From Climacium dendroides (Eukaryota; Streptophyta; Bryopsida; Hypnales; Climaciaceae), in NCBI GenBank assembly GCA_950106755.1, contig OX467087.1:20898047-20962046 (forward strand): a stretch of 64,000 nucleotides of DNA, given 5' to 3'. Positions 34,395-45,826 of this stretch are shown piece after piece; the stretch's first letter is position 1; every line of letters starts with the position of its first letter. The position numbers and the translations under genes are program-made. Below the pieces are notes generated by a model, which ran no database searches, was not told the origin of the DNA, and worked only from the letters and a program-made list of their open reading frames with translations.

Positions 34395-37300
34395 ATGGCA
34401 GCTGGAAGGGGGCTTGCGCTTACTTGTTGGTGGGTGCTGGCTTTGCTGGCCTTGTCAGGAGCTTCGGGGCTTGCGAATGCGCAGCAGAGGGGATTACTGG
34501 AGGCCAACTCCAACAAGGTGAAAGATAGATTTCCTTATAAATCTCGCAATTCTCGCAGTGAGTCGCGAGGCGTTTGTTTTCCCTCCGCCTCAGTCAGTCG
34601 AACATGTAGTGTAGTCCAGAATGGGAGGTGAAATTCAGTACCATTTGGTAAAGGAAGAAGAATATACAATGAACTCTGACCAGTCCGAAGAATGAAGAGA
34701 CTGTAATTAGCGGTAATTCTACTAAGGAAGTCGCAGTCACATGTTTAGCAACGGCGTCACTTGGTTTCTTTTGTAACAGTATTCTGTAACACGCCTTGAT
34801 AGGACCAGGACCGAAGAATTCTCTTAGTTTTACTTTGGAGCGACGAATTTGTATTCACTCGCGCACTGGGTCTGGTGAATTAGTACACTCTCGACTTCCT
34901 GGGAGAAAATGAACTCGTAGGTTTTCTGTGGTTGAGAAGGAGACGTTATTAACTCATAATCTGGCAGTTCAGGTTCAGTAATAGTTGCCCGACTAAAATC
35001 TGAAATCTTTACTACTGATAGTTTTGACTCCATGCTACTAACGCCAATTCCGTTACATTCTCGGTTACATTGACAGTATTCCACCACTTTGACACTTCCT
35101 GCACCAGATTTAACGAAATTGACGATTAGTGCTTGAACGTCGCTACCAGTCATTCATGAGATGGGGTGCTTTTGGTGAATAGCATAGCTTACAGAGGTTT
35201 GAATGAAGGTTAAGTTGCAAAGTAAAGTACTCTACCTTTAGATAATTCTTATAGGAAAAGTCTTGCCTTGTTTGACAATATTGTGATGTGATGTTTGAGG
35301 TCAAATTATTGATGTATTTGATTCATGGACGAACAACCACATGAACGTGAATTTTGTTAAATTAAGGACATTCCTTGCACCATTTTGACATTTACATTAG
35401 CTTGTTGTACCATAAGCTTGTTGTAGCAATAGATATGGAAATAAGAATGCAAATTATTGTGGTCTCTATGGTAAGTTTCCCCCTCTCAACTGTCTAAATC
35501 ATTGCATTTCCTTCTTGGTGCCATGCCATTTTTATGGAATTGGACCAACTTAACAATATTGATGTTCAGGTCCTTCGAGCTAGCTTGATGCACCGAGACC
35601 ACCTAGAGTCCCCACTGAGTGTGCCAAGCACCACCATTGAGGCCCGTTATCATGCTACTGTTGCACGTGAAAATGCTCGTATGGTGCGTCGGGGCTTGGC
35701 TACTATTGCTGTGGAATTCAATACCTCCATCGTCTCCGCATTAGCCGAGGGAGATTTTGAATACGTTATGACTTTGTACTTGGGCACTCCTGTGCAAAAA
35801 TTCTTCCTCATTGTAGATACTGGGAGTGATTTGGTGTGGGTGCAATGTGTCCCTTGCATCCAATGCTACAATGAAACAAATCCGTTCTTCGACCCCTCCA
35901 AATCTAGCACCTATTCAGCAGTTTCTTGCAACAACTCTAGTTGTAACCAAACGCTGGTAACTTAAACTTACAAACCATCTCACATGTCTCTTCCTAGTTC
36001 TTTTCAATTGTGTTAGTTACCTAGAAAGATACAATTTGTATCAAATTTGGGTTTTTTCCACATGTTTTCTTTGAAATTAGGGGAATAGTCAAACAAACTT
36101 TTATATAATCTAATGCTAATGAAGATCCAATAGTTGAAAATAAAATTATGGAAAATAAAATCACCAGTTATAACTTCTATAAAATAAATAAAATTTGATT
36201 AGTAGTCCTTTTATTGAAGAGTGTAAGTTGATTTTTGCTAGTTTTGTAAATGTTTCTTAATTTGTAGCACATGGGTAAGGAGTGAGTTTGGCATATCCTA
36301 GCTAGTATTTTTTTCTATAAGAGATGCTCATGATCATCATTTTGGGACTAATAATATTTGAAAATTGAATGATTGTGATCTAAATTTGAGCTTACTTATG
36401 TGGATGTGTTGATTGTAGTTGGATGACTTGGCCTTTTGCAATAGTCTCAACACGTGCGAAATCCACTATGCATATGAGCAAGCGGGAAGTGACTATAAAG
36501 GAGTATTGTCAATTGAAACCATTTCATTCAACACAGACTCATCTGAAAGTGTTCCTAACATTCTTTTTGGGTGCATGAATAACAATACAGACAGCATTGG
36601 AAGTGTAGATGGCTTAGTTGGATTTGGTCGTGGATTTTTTTCCTTGCCCAGCCAATTGAGTGCATTGAACTCTACTAATGTGTTTTCTTATTGCCTTGTT
36701 CCCTATGATGTTTCCACAACTTTAACTTCATTCTTGATATTCGGGGTGCTCGACACTACCAATGAATTGCAATTGGTATACACTCCAATTTTGAACAATG
36801 ATTCTACATTTTATTGGGTCAATTTGACGAGTATTAGTATGAATGGCGTGGTTGTGAACATCTCAGCAACGTCATTAGAATTCAACTCGAGTTCTTTCTC
36901 CGGTGGAACAATTTTTGACTCAGGAACATCATATATCGTATTCAGTGAAGACATTTATTCTATTGTTGTACAGGTAAATAAATATCAATTTGACAATCAT
37001 GTTACAAATGGAACCTTTTTTAGTGCATCCTCTCTTAGTGTGTGATTGTCAATTATGGAGTTTGTAGGTGGGTTCAATTTGATAAATATTTTTTGAAAAA
37101 TAATGTTGGAAGTTGACATTGGTTGGGTGACCATTATTACATCACTCCAAATGCATCACTTAAAACCTTTCTTTGAGTATAGTCCCAATACTATGTACTA
37201 AGAGAGATTCTACCTATATACATTTTATGTTTTCGATTTTCAATAGCAAATTGCAATACATGTAGAACCTCTCTTAGTGCATGATGCTGGGACTAGGCAC

Positions 37301-37932
37301 TAAGAGAGGTTTATGTATGATGGAGAGGTGTAATGAATGGCCACTTAATAGATGTCAACTTCCAACACTGATTTTTAGAAAATGTCCTTGAAATTAGACC
37401 CACCTACAAAGTCCATTACTACAAGTTATGTATAAAGAATATATACAATAAGAGAGGTTCTACTTGTACTTTGCATCGATCCAATTATTACATTTAAGGT
37501 TGTATTGATTGCATCAGAGGTTGTACTCACTTGTCGCAATACTTTCCTTCTATATATTAACTATTTTGAGTTTGTACTAACTTAGTTGTATGAAATTATT
37601 TACAGAATTTGCAAGACCTCATCACCTACCCAATAGTACCAGTCAATGGCAGCGTATGCTACAATACTAGTGGAGTGCAAGATGTCACATATCCAAACGT
37701 GACTCTTCATTTTTCAAGTCTTGATGGAACCGGCATTGCAGATTTTGAACTAACTGGACAAAACTTATTCATCTCAAGTGTAAGCGACGTGGATTGTTTG
37801 GCTATTTCGAGTGGTGCAAACGATGGTTTTAACATCATTGGGAATATTGCCCAAGCTGACCATTATATTGAGACTGATGTAGAAAATATGAAGATTGGAT
37901 GGACAGATAGAGATTGTTCACTTCCAGTGTAA
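34395..37932 (+). CDS. Secreted pepsin-like aspartic protease, nepenthesin/CND41 type
   Basis: Family A1 aspartic endopeptidase, expected to be secreted or vacuolar. I propose four exons, 34395-34517, 35570-35956, 36419-36973 and 37606-37932, all joined in phase 0 at GT/AG sites, giving 463 residues. Residues 1-30 form a signal peptide (ALTCWWVLALLALSGASG). A propeptide-like LRASLMHRDHLESP follows. The first catalytic Asp is residue 124 in VDTGSDLVW, followed by the Cys-rich insert typical of the plant nepenthesin group (CVPCIQC to CNSLNTC) and a flap Tyr region. The second Asp is residue 337 in FDSGTS, where the usual motif is DSGTT. IIGN lies near the C-terminus, which ends CSLPV. Many Asn-X-Ser/Thr sites suggest glycosylation. 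The first intron's donor (GTGAAA) is weak, so exon 1 is the least certain. Intron 3 contains a foldback transposon. No frame break is seen; the substrate is unknown. Confidence 0.85.
34830..35153 (-). CDS. Antisense open frame in protease intron 1, unknown
   Basis: A 107-codon frame with an ATG at 35153, running against the protease gene inside its first intron. The translation is mixed in composition (MTGSDVQALIVNF at the start, QCASEYKFVAPK at the end), not repeat-derived, and a stop sits just before the ATG. I recognise no domain, signal or membrane segment. It may be a real small gene, a captured exon, or chance. Confidence 0.2.
   Translation of the reverse strand: MTGSDVQALIVNFVKSGAGSVKVVEYCQCNRECNGIGVSSMESKLSVVKISDFSRATITEPELPDYELITSPSQPQKTYEFIFSQEVESVLIHQTQCASEYKFVAPK
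37054..37422. mobile_element. Foldback (hairpin) element in protease intron 3
   Basis: The left arm 37054-37222 pairs with the right arm 37255-37422 almost end to end: TTTGTAGGTGGGT, TGTTGGAAGTTGACAT, and ACTAAGAGAG with TTCTAC occur in both, inverted. Arms are roughly 80% alike by eye, separated by about 30 bases. No protein is encoded. Target duplication is not clear. Transcribed with the intron, it would form a long hairpin RNA. Confidence 0.75.
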
Positions 37933-38569
37933 AATCGACTGATTTGCACTAGATTCAGAATCCTTAAGAATTATGAGGAGGATCTACAACATCATCAAAT
38001 ATAATGTTGAGTGAATAGTTTTTACAATAAGAAAAAAATATGTACAGATTTGTATTTTGTGATTAATGTAAGGGCTTTTAGCAAATGAGAAAGGTTATTC
38101 ATTATGTTAACCTCTTTTTCAGGACTAAGCAATGGGACAGTGCATGCAATTTGCCTCAACTTTCAAGCTTGACATTCCTCACAAATAATACTTTGACTCT
38201 TTATCATCATGTAATTTTATTTATCAATGTGTTAGTGTGTATGATTTAGTACAACTTGCTTGTAATTTGTTAGTTGAGAATGATTGTCAAATTGATATAA
38301 GAATAAAAGATATGGTTCTTATTTACTTTATTTAACTCTTGAAAGGTTGTGGAGTCTCTCTATATGATCCATATTTAGCCTTTTAACTCTTCAATTGTCA
38401 TTTAATAAAGGAATTGTAACATATTTTTATTTATATACTATCATAATCATGAACCTCTAAAAGCCCATTGTCCCTTCAGGGACAAAATGGATTTTGGGCA
38501 AGTTCCTATGAACTCAATTTTTACTGAAATTTTTTAAAACTTTTTCATAAGATAAAAAAAACTTATTAG
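37933..38569. other. 3' region of the protease gene
   Basis: AATAAA at 38302-38307 is a possible poly(A) signal; otherwise nothing is recognised. Confidence 0.4.
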
Positions 38570-39330
38570 CTTTGTGGGATTATATTCCTTTTTTTAAAAT
38601 TTGTGCCTAGAAGCAATAGTTATGTCATCCTAAACATAATTTTTAAGTCACTAAGCAAAAAAAGAAATAGGCAAATACTTGAAATTAAATTAATTAATTT
38701 TTTTCCTTTATAGATTATTTTTTTTCTACACATGAAGCTTTGATTGATTCTATTCAAATTAGTGATGTGAAAGTTTATGAACAATCTTGTTTTTTGGGCC
38801 ATTTGAGCATCTTCTTAAAAAAATAACTTTTAGGATTCATTTTTGAATGCAATGTTCACAATTTTTCAAAAAAAACTATTTGATAAGGTTAAGTTTGCTT
38901 GCTAGAACAATCTCGTAGTTGGAATTATTGTGTTTCAATCCCACCTTAGAGCTATTAATGATTCAGTTTTTTTTTCAATAATAGACCTACATCTATGTAA
39001 TAATTTTTTAAAGAATGAAAGTCAAGTGTGTTTTATTTGAATTTTTTTCCTAAACTTTCAATTCAAATCTTCAACAAATTTTTTTTTAATTCAAAGTCTA
39101 TAGTTCAAATTTTTTTTCACACATGGTGGGCAAAGTCACCTGAAATTGCAAGCTAGTATTAAAAAAAATTCCAACTTTGAATGCTAATATCTCTCAATCT
39201 ATGTGGTCAAACTTCAAGAAATTTTTACCACATGATCTCAGATAAGTAAAATACAAGATCTTATGGTTAAATTTTTTTTAAAAGAAAATTTTCCTTAAGC
39301 AAACTTAGCAAAAATGGTAGTTGTGAGTGT
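38570..39330. repeat. Diverged ~955-bp tandem duplication, unit 1
   Basis: Its landmarks CATCTTCTT (38808) and TTAGAGCTATTAATG (38946) recur at 39762 and about 39900 in the same order, a spacing of 954-955. AT-rich and non-coding. Confidence 0.65.
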
Positions 39331-39529
39331 TCTTTGACAAAAAAAATGGCCATTGGCCTTTAGGGGGGGTAATTTACTCAGTTGTACTAAATGGTACTTC
39401 ATCAATGTTTTTCTAATCAAATACCTTTGAATTCATAATGTACTATACGATCACAAAAGGTTTTCAAGCCCTTCAAAATTTTTGGGTAATTTTCATAAAA
39501 GAAAATTTAAGATTGAAAAAATTATTATC

Positions 39530-40290
39530 TTTCCAAAAATATAATTTCTATTTGAATTGGTTTTGAGAAGAAAAAATTATATTACAATTAGCCCAAATTT
39601 GAACTCAATATGCAACAAAAAAAATACACAAATACTTCAAATTATTATTTTTTTAAAATCCTTGTAGAATTTTTTTTTTCTTGTATAGAAAGCTATGATT
39701 TTTTATAATTTAATTTATGATGTAAAAGTTATGGAGCATCTTTTTTTGCTAGCAATCAACACATCTTCTTGAAAAAATAATGTAATGGATTAATTTTTGA
39801 GCTCAATTTTTATATTTTTTCAGGAAAAAAGGTCTAATAGAGTTAACATTGATTGCTAGTTCAATGTCACCATTGGAATTAGTGTGAGTTAATTCCATCT
39901 TAGAGCTATGAATGGTTTAATTTTTCCCTCTATCTTATGTTTGTTTCTAATTAACAATTTCTTAAGAATGAAAATCATGTTATTTTTATTTTTATTTTTA
40001 TTAGACTATCAGCTCAATTCTTTAAGATGATCTTTAAAAAATTAAAAATACGTAGTGCAAAAATTTCAAGGGGTTATGAGGATTCAAATTTTTACAAACT
40101 AGTTTATTATGATGCTAAAAAAACTTGTTTTCTTCACTTTAAACATATTTATCTTATATTCTATACATTCAAAGTTTCTGAAATTTTTTCTACACATTTT
40201 CATACTAGTCTCTTGCAAGATTCTATAGCTAAATATGCCTAAAAGAAATGTGATTTTTAGATTTTTTGCTTAAGTTTATACTGAAAGTAG
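39530..40290. repeat. Diverged ~955-bp tandem duplication, unit 2
   Basis: Second unit of the pair starting at 38570; the similarity is patchy and strongest over 39700-39980. Confidence 0.65.
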
Positions 40291-41149
40291 TAGTTTTGAA
40301 TACATTTGTACAAAAAAGGCCTTGGGAATTTAAGAATTAAATTAAAATAATAGATTCTTGTGAATCAATCCTTTCATAAAAGTTGGAAGAAATATATATT
40401 CAAAGTGTTAATGTCTATTTTTCGTATAAAAAAACATTCAAAATTGCCATTTCTTAGTACTACATTGAGACAAGAAAACAAAAAGATGAATTTCATAGGA
40501 ATCTAGAAAATAAATGGTAAAAAGAAAATCACAAGGGAAATAATAAGGACCTTGTTACCTTTACAAAACACAAGAAATTTATGAAATTCCAACACAAAAG
40601 TGCATAGACCTATGTATAGAATATTAGTTTTTTAGAATGTACAAAAACTAAAATATTCATTGCTTGTAATTGTAAATGATAGAAACAATAATAAGATCTC
40701 AATCCTTAATGGATCAAGGCCTTCTCTCACTCAAAAAATCTACAAAAGAAATTCAAGAAAAAAAACCAATCTTCATTTTTTAAGAAATAGTTAAACACAA
40801 ATAGGCACAAGATAGAAAGAAAAATATAAAGTTCTAATATCTCTTTGATGGAATTATTACTCACTCATTCCAACAATAGCTTTTTCCTAGTAGAATCTAT
40901 TTTTTGAAAGAATTGTAAAAGTTGCAATAAAAAATGAATCTTAAAAGTTGGTTTTTCAAATATAGGCTTAAATTTCCTAAAAAACAAGATTGTTACTAAC
41001 ATTCTCCTTATTAATCCAAATGAAATGAATAAAATCTTTGCACTTAGACAAAATTATATTCTTCAAGAAAAAAAATTAACATAAATTATTTTACATTCAT
41101 GAAAAATAAATTGTAGCCTACTCACTCCAATTTTGAATCATTTACTTTT
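40291..41149. other. Intergenic, nothing recognised
   Basis: Very AT-rich, no gene or clear repeat. Confidence 0.4.
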
Positions 41150-41590
41150 CACATTCAAATTTTTCCCTCTTGGAAGAGAATAAAAAAAGAATAGGTTCAA
41201 GTGAGTTGAGGTGAGTTGAGCTCTACTTCAACTCACTTATATCTTTTACTTTTCTCTTGGAGGGGAAAAAAACTTAGAAAAAAAAAATTCAAGTGAGTTC
41301 AGGTGAGTTCTACCTCAACTCACCTTCAGCTATACTGAACTCACTTGTATCTTTTATTTCCTCTTAGAGGAGGAAAAAAAAGAATAGGTTGAAGTTAGTT
41401 GAGGTGAAGTCAACTCTACCTCAACTCACTTCAACTCACTTGTATCTTTTACTTTTCACATTGAATTTTTTTCTTCTTGGAGGAGAAAAAAAATTGTTTC
41501 AAGTGAGTTGAGCTCTACCTCAATTCACCTCAACTCAATTATGTCTTTTACTTTTCACATTCAAATTTTTCCCTCTTCAAGGAGAAAAAA
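41150..41590. repeat. ~100-bp repeats with CAAGTGAGTTGAG inverted pairs
   Basis: Four imperfect units, each with CTTTTACTTTTC-like and CTTGGAGGAGAAAAAA-like blocks and an inverted pair formed by AAGTGAGTTGAGGTGAGTT and CTCAACTCACTT. Unit length varies from about 96 to 120. Confidence 0.75.
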
Positions 41591-41792
41591 AGGAAAATGT
41601 GGCTTCATGGATGTGGCTTCATGGATTTACTTGTGCCTTGGATCAACTTGTATCCTACAACTCACTCATAAAATACTCTGGTGTAGTTAGTTGGAGATGA
41701 TCAGTTGAAAGCAGGTTGAATTGGTGGCTTTCCAAGCAGTTGTAGAGAATCTCCGAGAACGTGAAACGTCACTAATAGCTAAAAACAAAAAT

Positions 41793-42260
41793 TCAAGGTA
41801 CACTTGCAATCATCTCTCTAGCTCTTGATGATCGCTCATTGAAGGAATGTGACAGTGCTTGAGTGAAAAATTGTATAGAGATACTAAACCCTATACCATG
41901 TCTTTTGTTTTGGTTAACAAATGTAATGGTTGGCATAGATAGCTTGAGAATCGAACACAATTGAAGAGGATCGAGCAATTGGAACAAGAAAATAAGACAC
42001 TTTCGGGACATGAGAACCTCTAGCAGCGATTCAAATACCATGTTAGAATCAAGGTATATTTAGTAGTAAGCCAAGGAGGTTTGTAGCAACACTGTACTAT
42101 ATAGTAGCAACAATCCCAGCTTAGAATTTAAGTGTCCATTCCTCTGTTTTAAGGGTTGGTCCACCTTTAAATGTCGATCCTTCTGTTTCACGATTGTCCT
42201 CCCAATTAGGCTCTGAATTTGTATTCTGTTCTTACAAAGTAGCAATAAAACTATTGAATT
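41793..42260 (-). mobile_element. Possible LTR and primer-site remnant
   Basis: On the minus strand a stretch ending CTAACA at 42041 is followed by TGGTATTTGAATCGC, a variant of the Copia primer site TGGTATCAGAGC, then a leader-like region. This could be the end of an LTR from 42041 to about 42260 with its partner lost. Weak evidence. Confidence 0.3.
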
Positions 42261-42339
42261 TAGTAGATATGTGGTTCCATTTTAAAGATGTCAATAAAGT
42301 TCATAGAAGCAATGTTTATCATCATCCACTTTTATTATA

Positions 42340-42540
42340 ATTCATCCAAAATTGTGTTTTTTATTCATCCAAAGATATGATTTCTATTCATCCAAAGATA
42401 TGATTTCTATTCATCCAAAGATGTGATTTCTATTCATCCAAAAATGTTATTTGAATTCATCCAAAATGTGTGATTTTCATTCATCAAAACTACACTTATC
42501 ATTCATCCAAGTATATAAATTTCATTCATCCAAAATTCAA
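42340..42540. repeat. 23-bp ATTCATCCAAAG tandem repeat
   Basis: Units start at 42340, 42363, 42386, 42409, 42432 and 42455, then decay to about 42540. Unit ATTCATCCAAAGATATGATT plus TCT. Confidence 0.9.
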
Positions 42541-43892
42541 GAAATCATCCATAATGCCAATTTTCATCCACTACAAACTTTGCCCAAACCTACGAAAAAA
42601 ATTGAAATATTTGAGGAAGAAAGTCATGAAATACCCCACATGTGCCACTTTCCTCTGTGAGTATTCTACTTTCTCCTTGTTCCTTATTTTCCATTGGTAA
42701 TTAGGGAAGAATCATGAAGTTTCTTCCACGGAAGATTCATATGAGCTTCCTATATGAGCTGCAATGACCAAGGCTTTGATTGTCACCCCTCCAAAGCTAT
42801 GCCCAATCTAAGACGATCTCCTAATCAGTTTCACCAAGCTTACAGGTCGGATGGACTACAATGACATTGTAAACATGCATCTCATGTGTTCTACATTTCT
42901 TCATTTCAAACTCAAGAGTCTATCAATTGTATCCTCTTTGCAGTAAGAACAATTTTTACTGGTGTTGAAAGAAGGAAAAAAAAGAAACTAAAGAGTGTGT
43001 CACTCTTTGTTGCAGACAGGAAAAGGTAATGAAGTGGAAGCATATCCTTGATGTTATTAAGCTTGCAAGCATGAGATCTATCATTGGCATGATGTGAGAG
43101 GAGCACGAAGGAGCACTGCAAACACAACAATGAGGGAGATGAAGAGCACGATGACGAGGGAGGGGGCAACAAAAGGTTGGATCTACGCGTCAGGGAAGGT
43201 AGCACCTTCAGCGAGGGCAGGGCAGATTTGGCCTGTCACCCACGCAAGAGGCTTGTTGAGCCATGGAAAGGGGAGCTGAGGGCTTGGGTACCATGCTAAT
43301 CCCTTTCACTCCAACGAGTACTCAATCCTTAAACATCGGACTAGTAGCCATGGAAAGCACTAGTCTGTGAACAATGTGCATGTTTTAAGCTGACTAGAGG
43401 AGAAGGCATTGTTCTTGCGCTGTGAATGAAGTTGTGAAAGTTTGTATTACTTGTTGCCCTTACAGAAATTGCAAGCAGGGCAATAGGGGCTCTAATACTG
43501 TCCTAGTGAATTTCCGTAACATTTGTTTACAGTTTGCAACACCTAAAAATCAAAAAAGCTTTGAAAGACCCTATATCTAGACTTGCATGACAGAACACGT
43601 CTTTGTCATCGCATTCACAAAAAAAAAATGGATGAAAAACACCCTTCTTACATCCATAGCATAGGATTTTGTCATTCATTGGATGTCAAATGTTTGTGTT
43701 GACGTTTAAGGATTAACGTCTCCCATTTGGTTCACAACAATTCCAATCTCATATATATATATATATATACACACACACTTTCTTGAAACAATTTCAATCC
43801 TATATTTCAAGCACATGATGCAACTCATGAAAATCAATTCAATGAACATAAGGTGATGCTTGTAATAAAGTTGAAAATTGCATGAAATGAGG
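42541..43892. other. Intergenic, nothing recognised
   Basis: No gene. An AT/AC microsatellite lies at 43751-43780. 43660-43713 resembles the right end of the TTAA element at 10857-11064. Confidence 0.4.
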
Positions 43893-43896
43893 TTAA

Positions 43897-44037
43897 CCCT
43901 TAAAGGATATTGATGCCAAAAAGTGGTTGATGGATGACTTCATTGTTCATTGTAAAAACAAAGAATGTACATGTTGGTTCAATAATCAAATGAGTTTTAG
44001 TGGCTACTTTGGTCATAGGGGGCATGTTCTTTAAGGG
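43897..44037. mobile_element. TTAA-flanked MITE, CCCTT family (b)
   Basis: 141 bp with inverted ends CCCTTAAAG, flanked on both sides by TTAA (43893-43896, 44038-44041). It matches the copy at 63027-63177 along its length (GATGACTTCATTGTTCA). Confidence 0.7.
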
Positions 44038-44041
44038 TTAA

Positions 44042-45826
44042 GTTAGGCAAATCCATCAAGTTGCTAGCAATCCCCCCACAATTAGCAACATAATGTTTGA
44101 ATTGAATCCTATAAGGACAGATTGGTCACTATGAAAATTATTTTGTTTAGCACAATGTGTATTATCTACTCAATAAAAAAACATTTATTGGAAGTCAAAC
44201 TATTGTGCAAGACCTTAGTTTTTTTTTTGCACAAAATTCTAAGGATGAATATATGCATTTTTGTCTTTCTTATACAGAAAGATTCTTTATCATCCATTGG
44301 ACCACTTTGGTCTATAACATCTTTATAGAATTAACATATTTGCACCTAAAACAAACATTTTTTTCAAATGAGCAATTAAGAATACAATTCATGAAACATA
44401 TCATATGACAATGTTAGCAAAAGTGAATGCAATTGGTTTGAGAATTATTAAGGTATGTGCAAATATACTATATATTTTTAAAGTTGTTTGATTCTATTGA
44501 CTCTTCTATTAATCAAACATCCTTGAAGTACAAAATGCATCAACTCTCATTGGTTGTTTCAAATAACTCTTCAACTCCCATTGATTCCTTTTAAAAATTA
44601 GTGTTGAATTAGAACAAACACTTTGTCATATTGGGGTCAATGATTGAGTCTATGGAAAACTCTATTCTAGTTGGTGGCAAATGGGTAGTATTGCAAAAGG
44701 GTGAGAATCCCTCACTTTACTTTCTATGTACAATCCTTAGCTTTCATATTCAAGAATGATATGTGTGAATTCAATATGAAGTGCAAAACAATTGTATAGA
44801 TGTGTTCCAACCTTGAAAGTAAAAATAAAGAACAGTCTCCCATATGATACACAAGTAAGCAATGAATTGAAGCAATGAATTGAATTCTATAATTGTGTTC
44901 ATTGAATTTTTCTATGTCATATCTAACTATCAAGGTCAACATTTCATACCAAATATTTAATTAAAATCAAGAAAATAAATAAGACAAATGTTTAAAATAA
45001 AAATATTCATTTAAAACTTGTATTTTCTCTATAAAAAATGATTTCCCTATAATTTTAGCATCTATTTTAAATTCATTTTAAAAATGATCCTAATAGAGAA
45101 GTACAGTATTCTTGATGTGCAAGGAGCTTTACCACCACTAGTTTATCATGTTAAGCAGAAGCAAATTTTTTCTCGGATACCCCTAATCAAATTGGAACTT
45201 GATGCATACTTTTTCATGCAATTTTCAGGATTGGATTGCTCCAAGCGTACAATGTCGAAACGTTTTAGAATATAAGGTCAAAAAAAGAAATTCAGGTAAA
45301 TAGACCAACTCCAAGGTCTGCTGAATTTAACTACAGGGATTTACAGCTCTACGATAGCATGACGAGTAAACACGACGGCACGCAGTGTCAAAGGCAACAC
45401 GGATTCACAAAATCATCAGAAAAATGATGTCATTCACAACATAAAAGATGTGACCTACTGCCGTTCAAATGTTCCATCAGAGAGAAGAAATTGGTAAGAA
45501 GTTACATAAAATATAAATAAATGGGGTGAACTATTTAGTATCACCCCTCTGCCAGGCCGTCCCAATCCAGGTCAGTTCACCATCGGCTTTACACTTGGTC
45601 AAAGCCTGAGCCCTCCAAAACAAACGAAATTCGTCAAGTGCCTGTATGTACACTGGTTAAGCAAAATAAACAAAAAAGCCAGCTGAACTTCAGAGAATAA
45701 TGCAGTGTCAACGGAAGGCCCTCACAGGCATCAATACACAGTAGGAAGCTCCAACGCTGCAGAAAATCAAGGAACTTCTTAAGAGAGATTCTTGGACGCT
45801 GTTCGATTAAACCGTTTGGACGTAGC
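44042..45826. other. Intergenic and 3' flank of the 259-residue gene
   Basis: No other gene recognised. The stretch 45500-45826 would hold the 3' untranslated region of the minus-strand gene that starts at 47590. Confidence 0.4.

Noticed and set aside
42340..42540. CRISPR-like regular repeats of 23 bp
   Set aside because: Units are contiguous with no spacers; it is a plant minisatellite.
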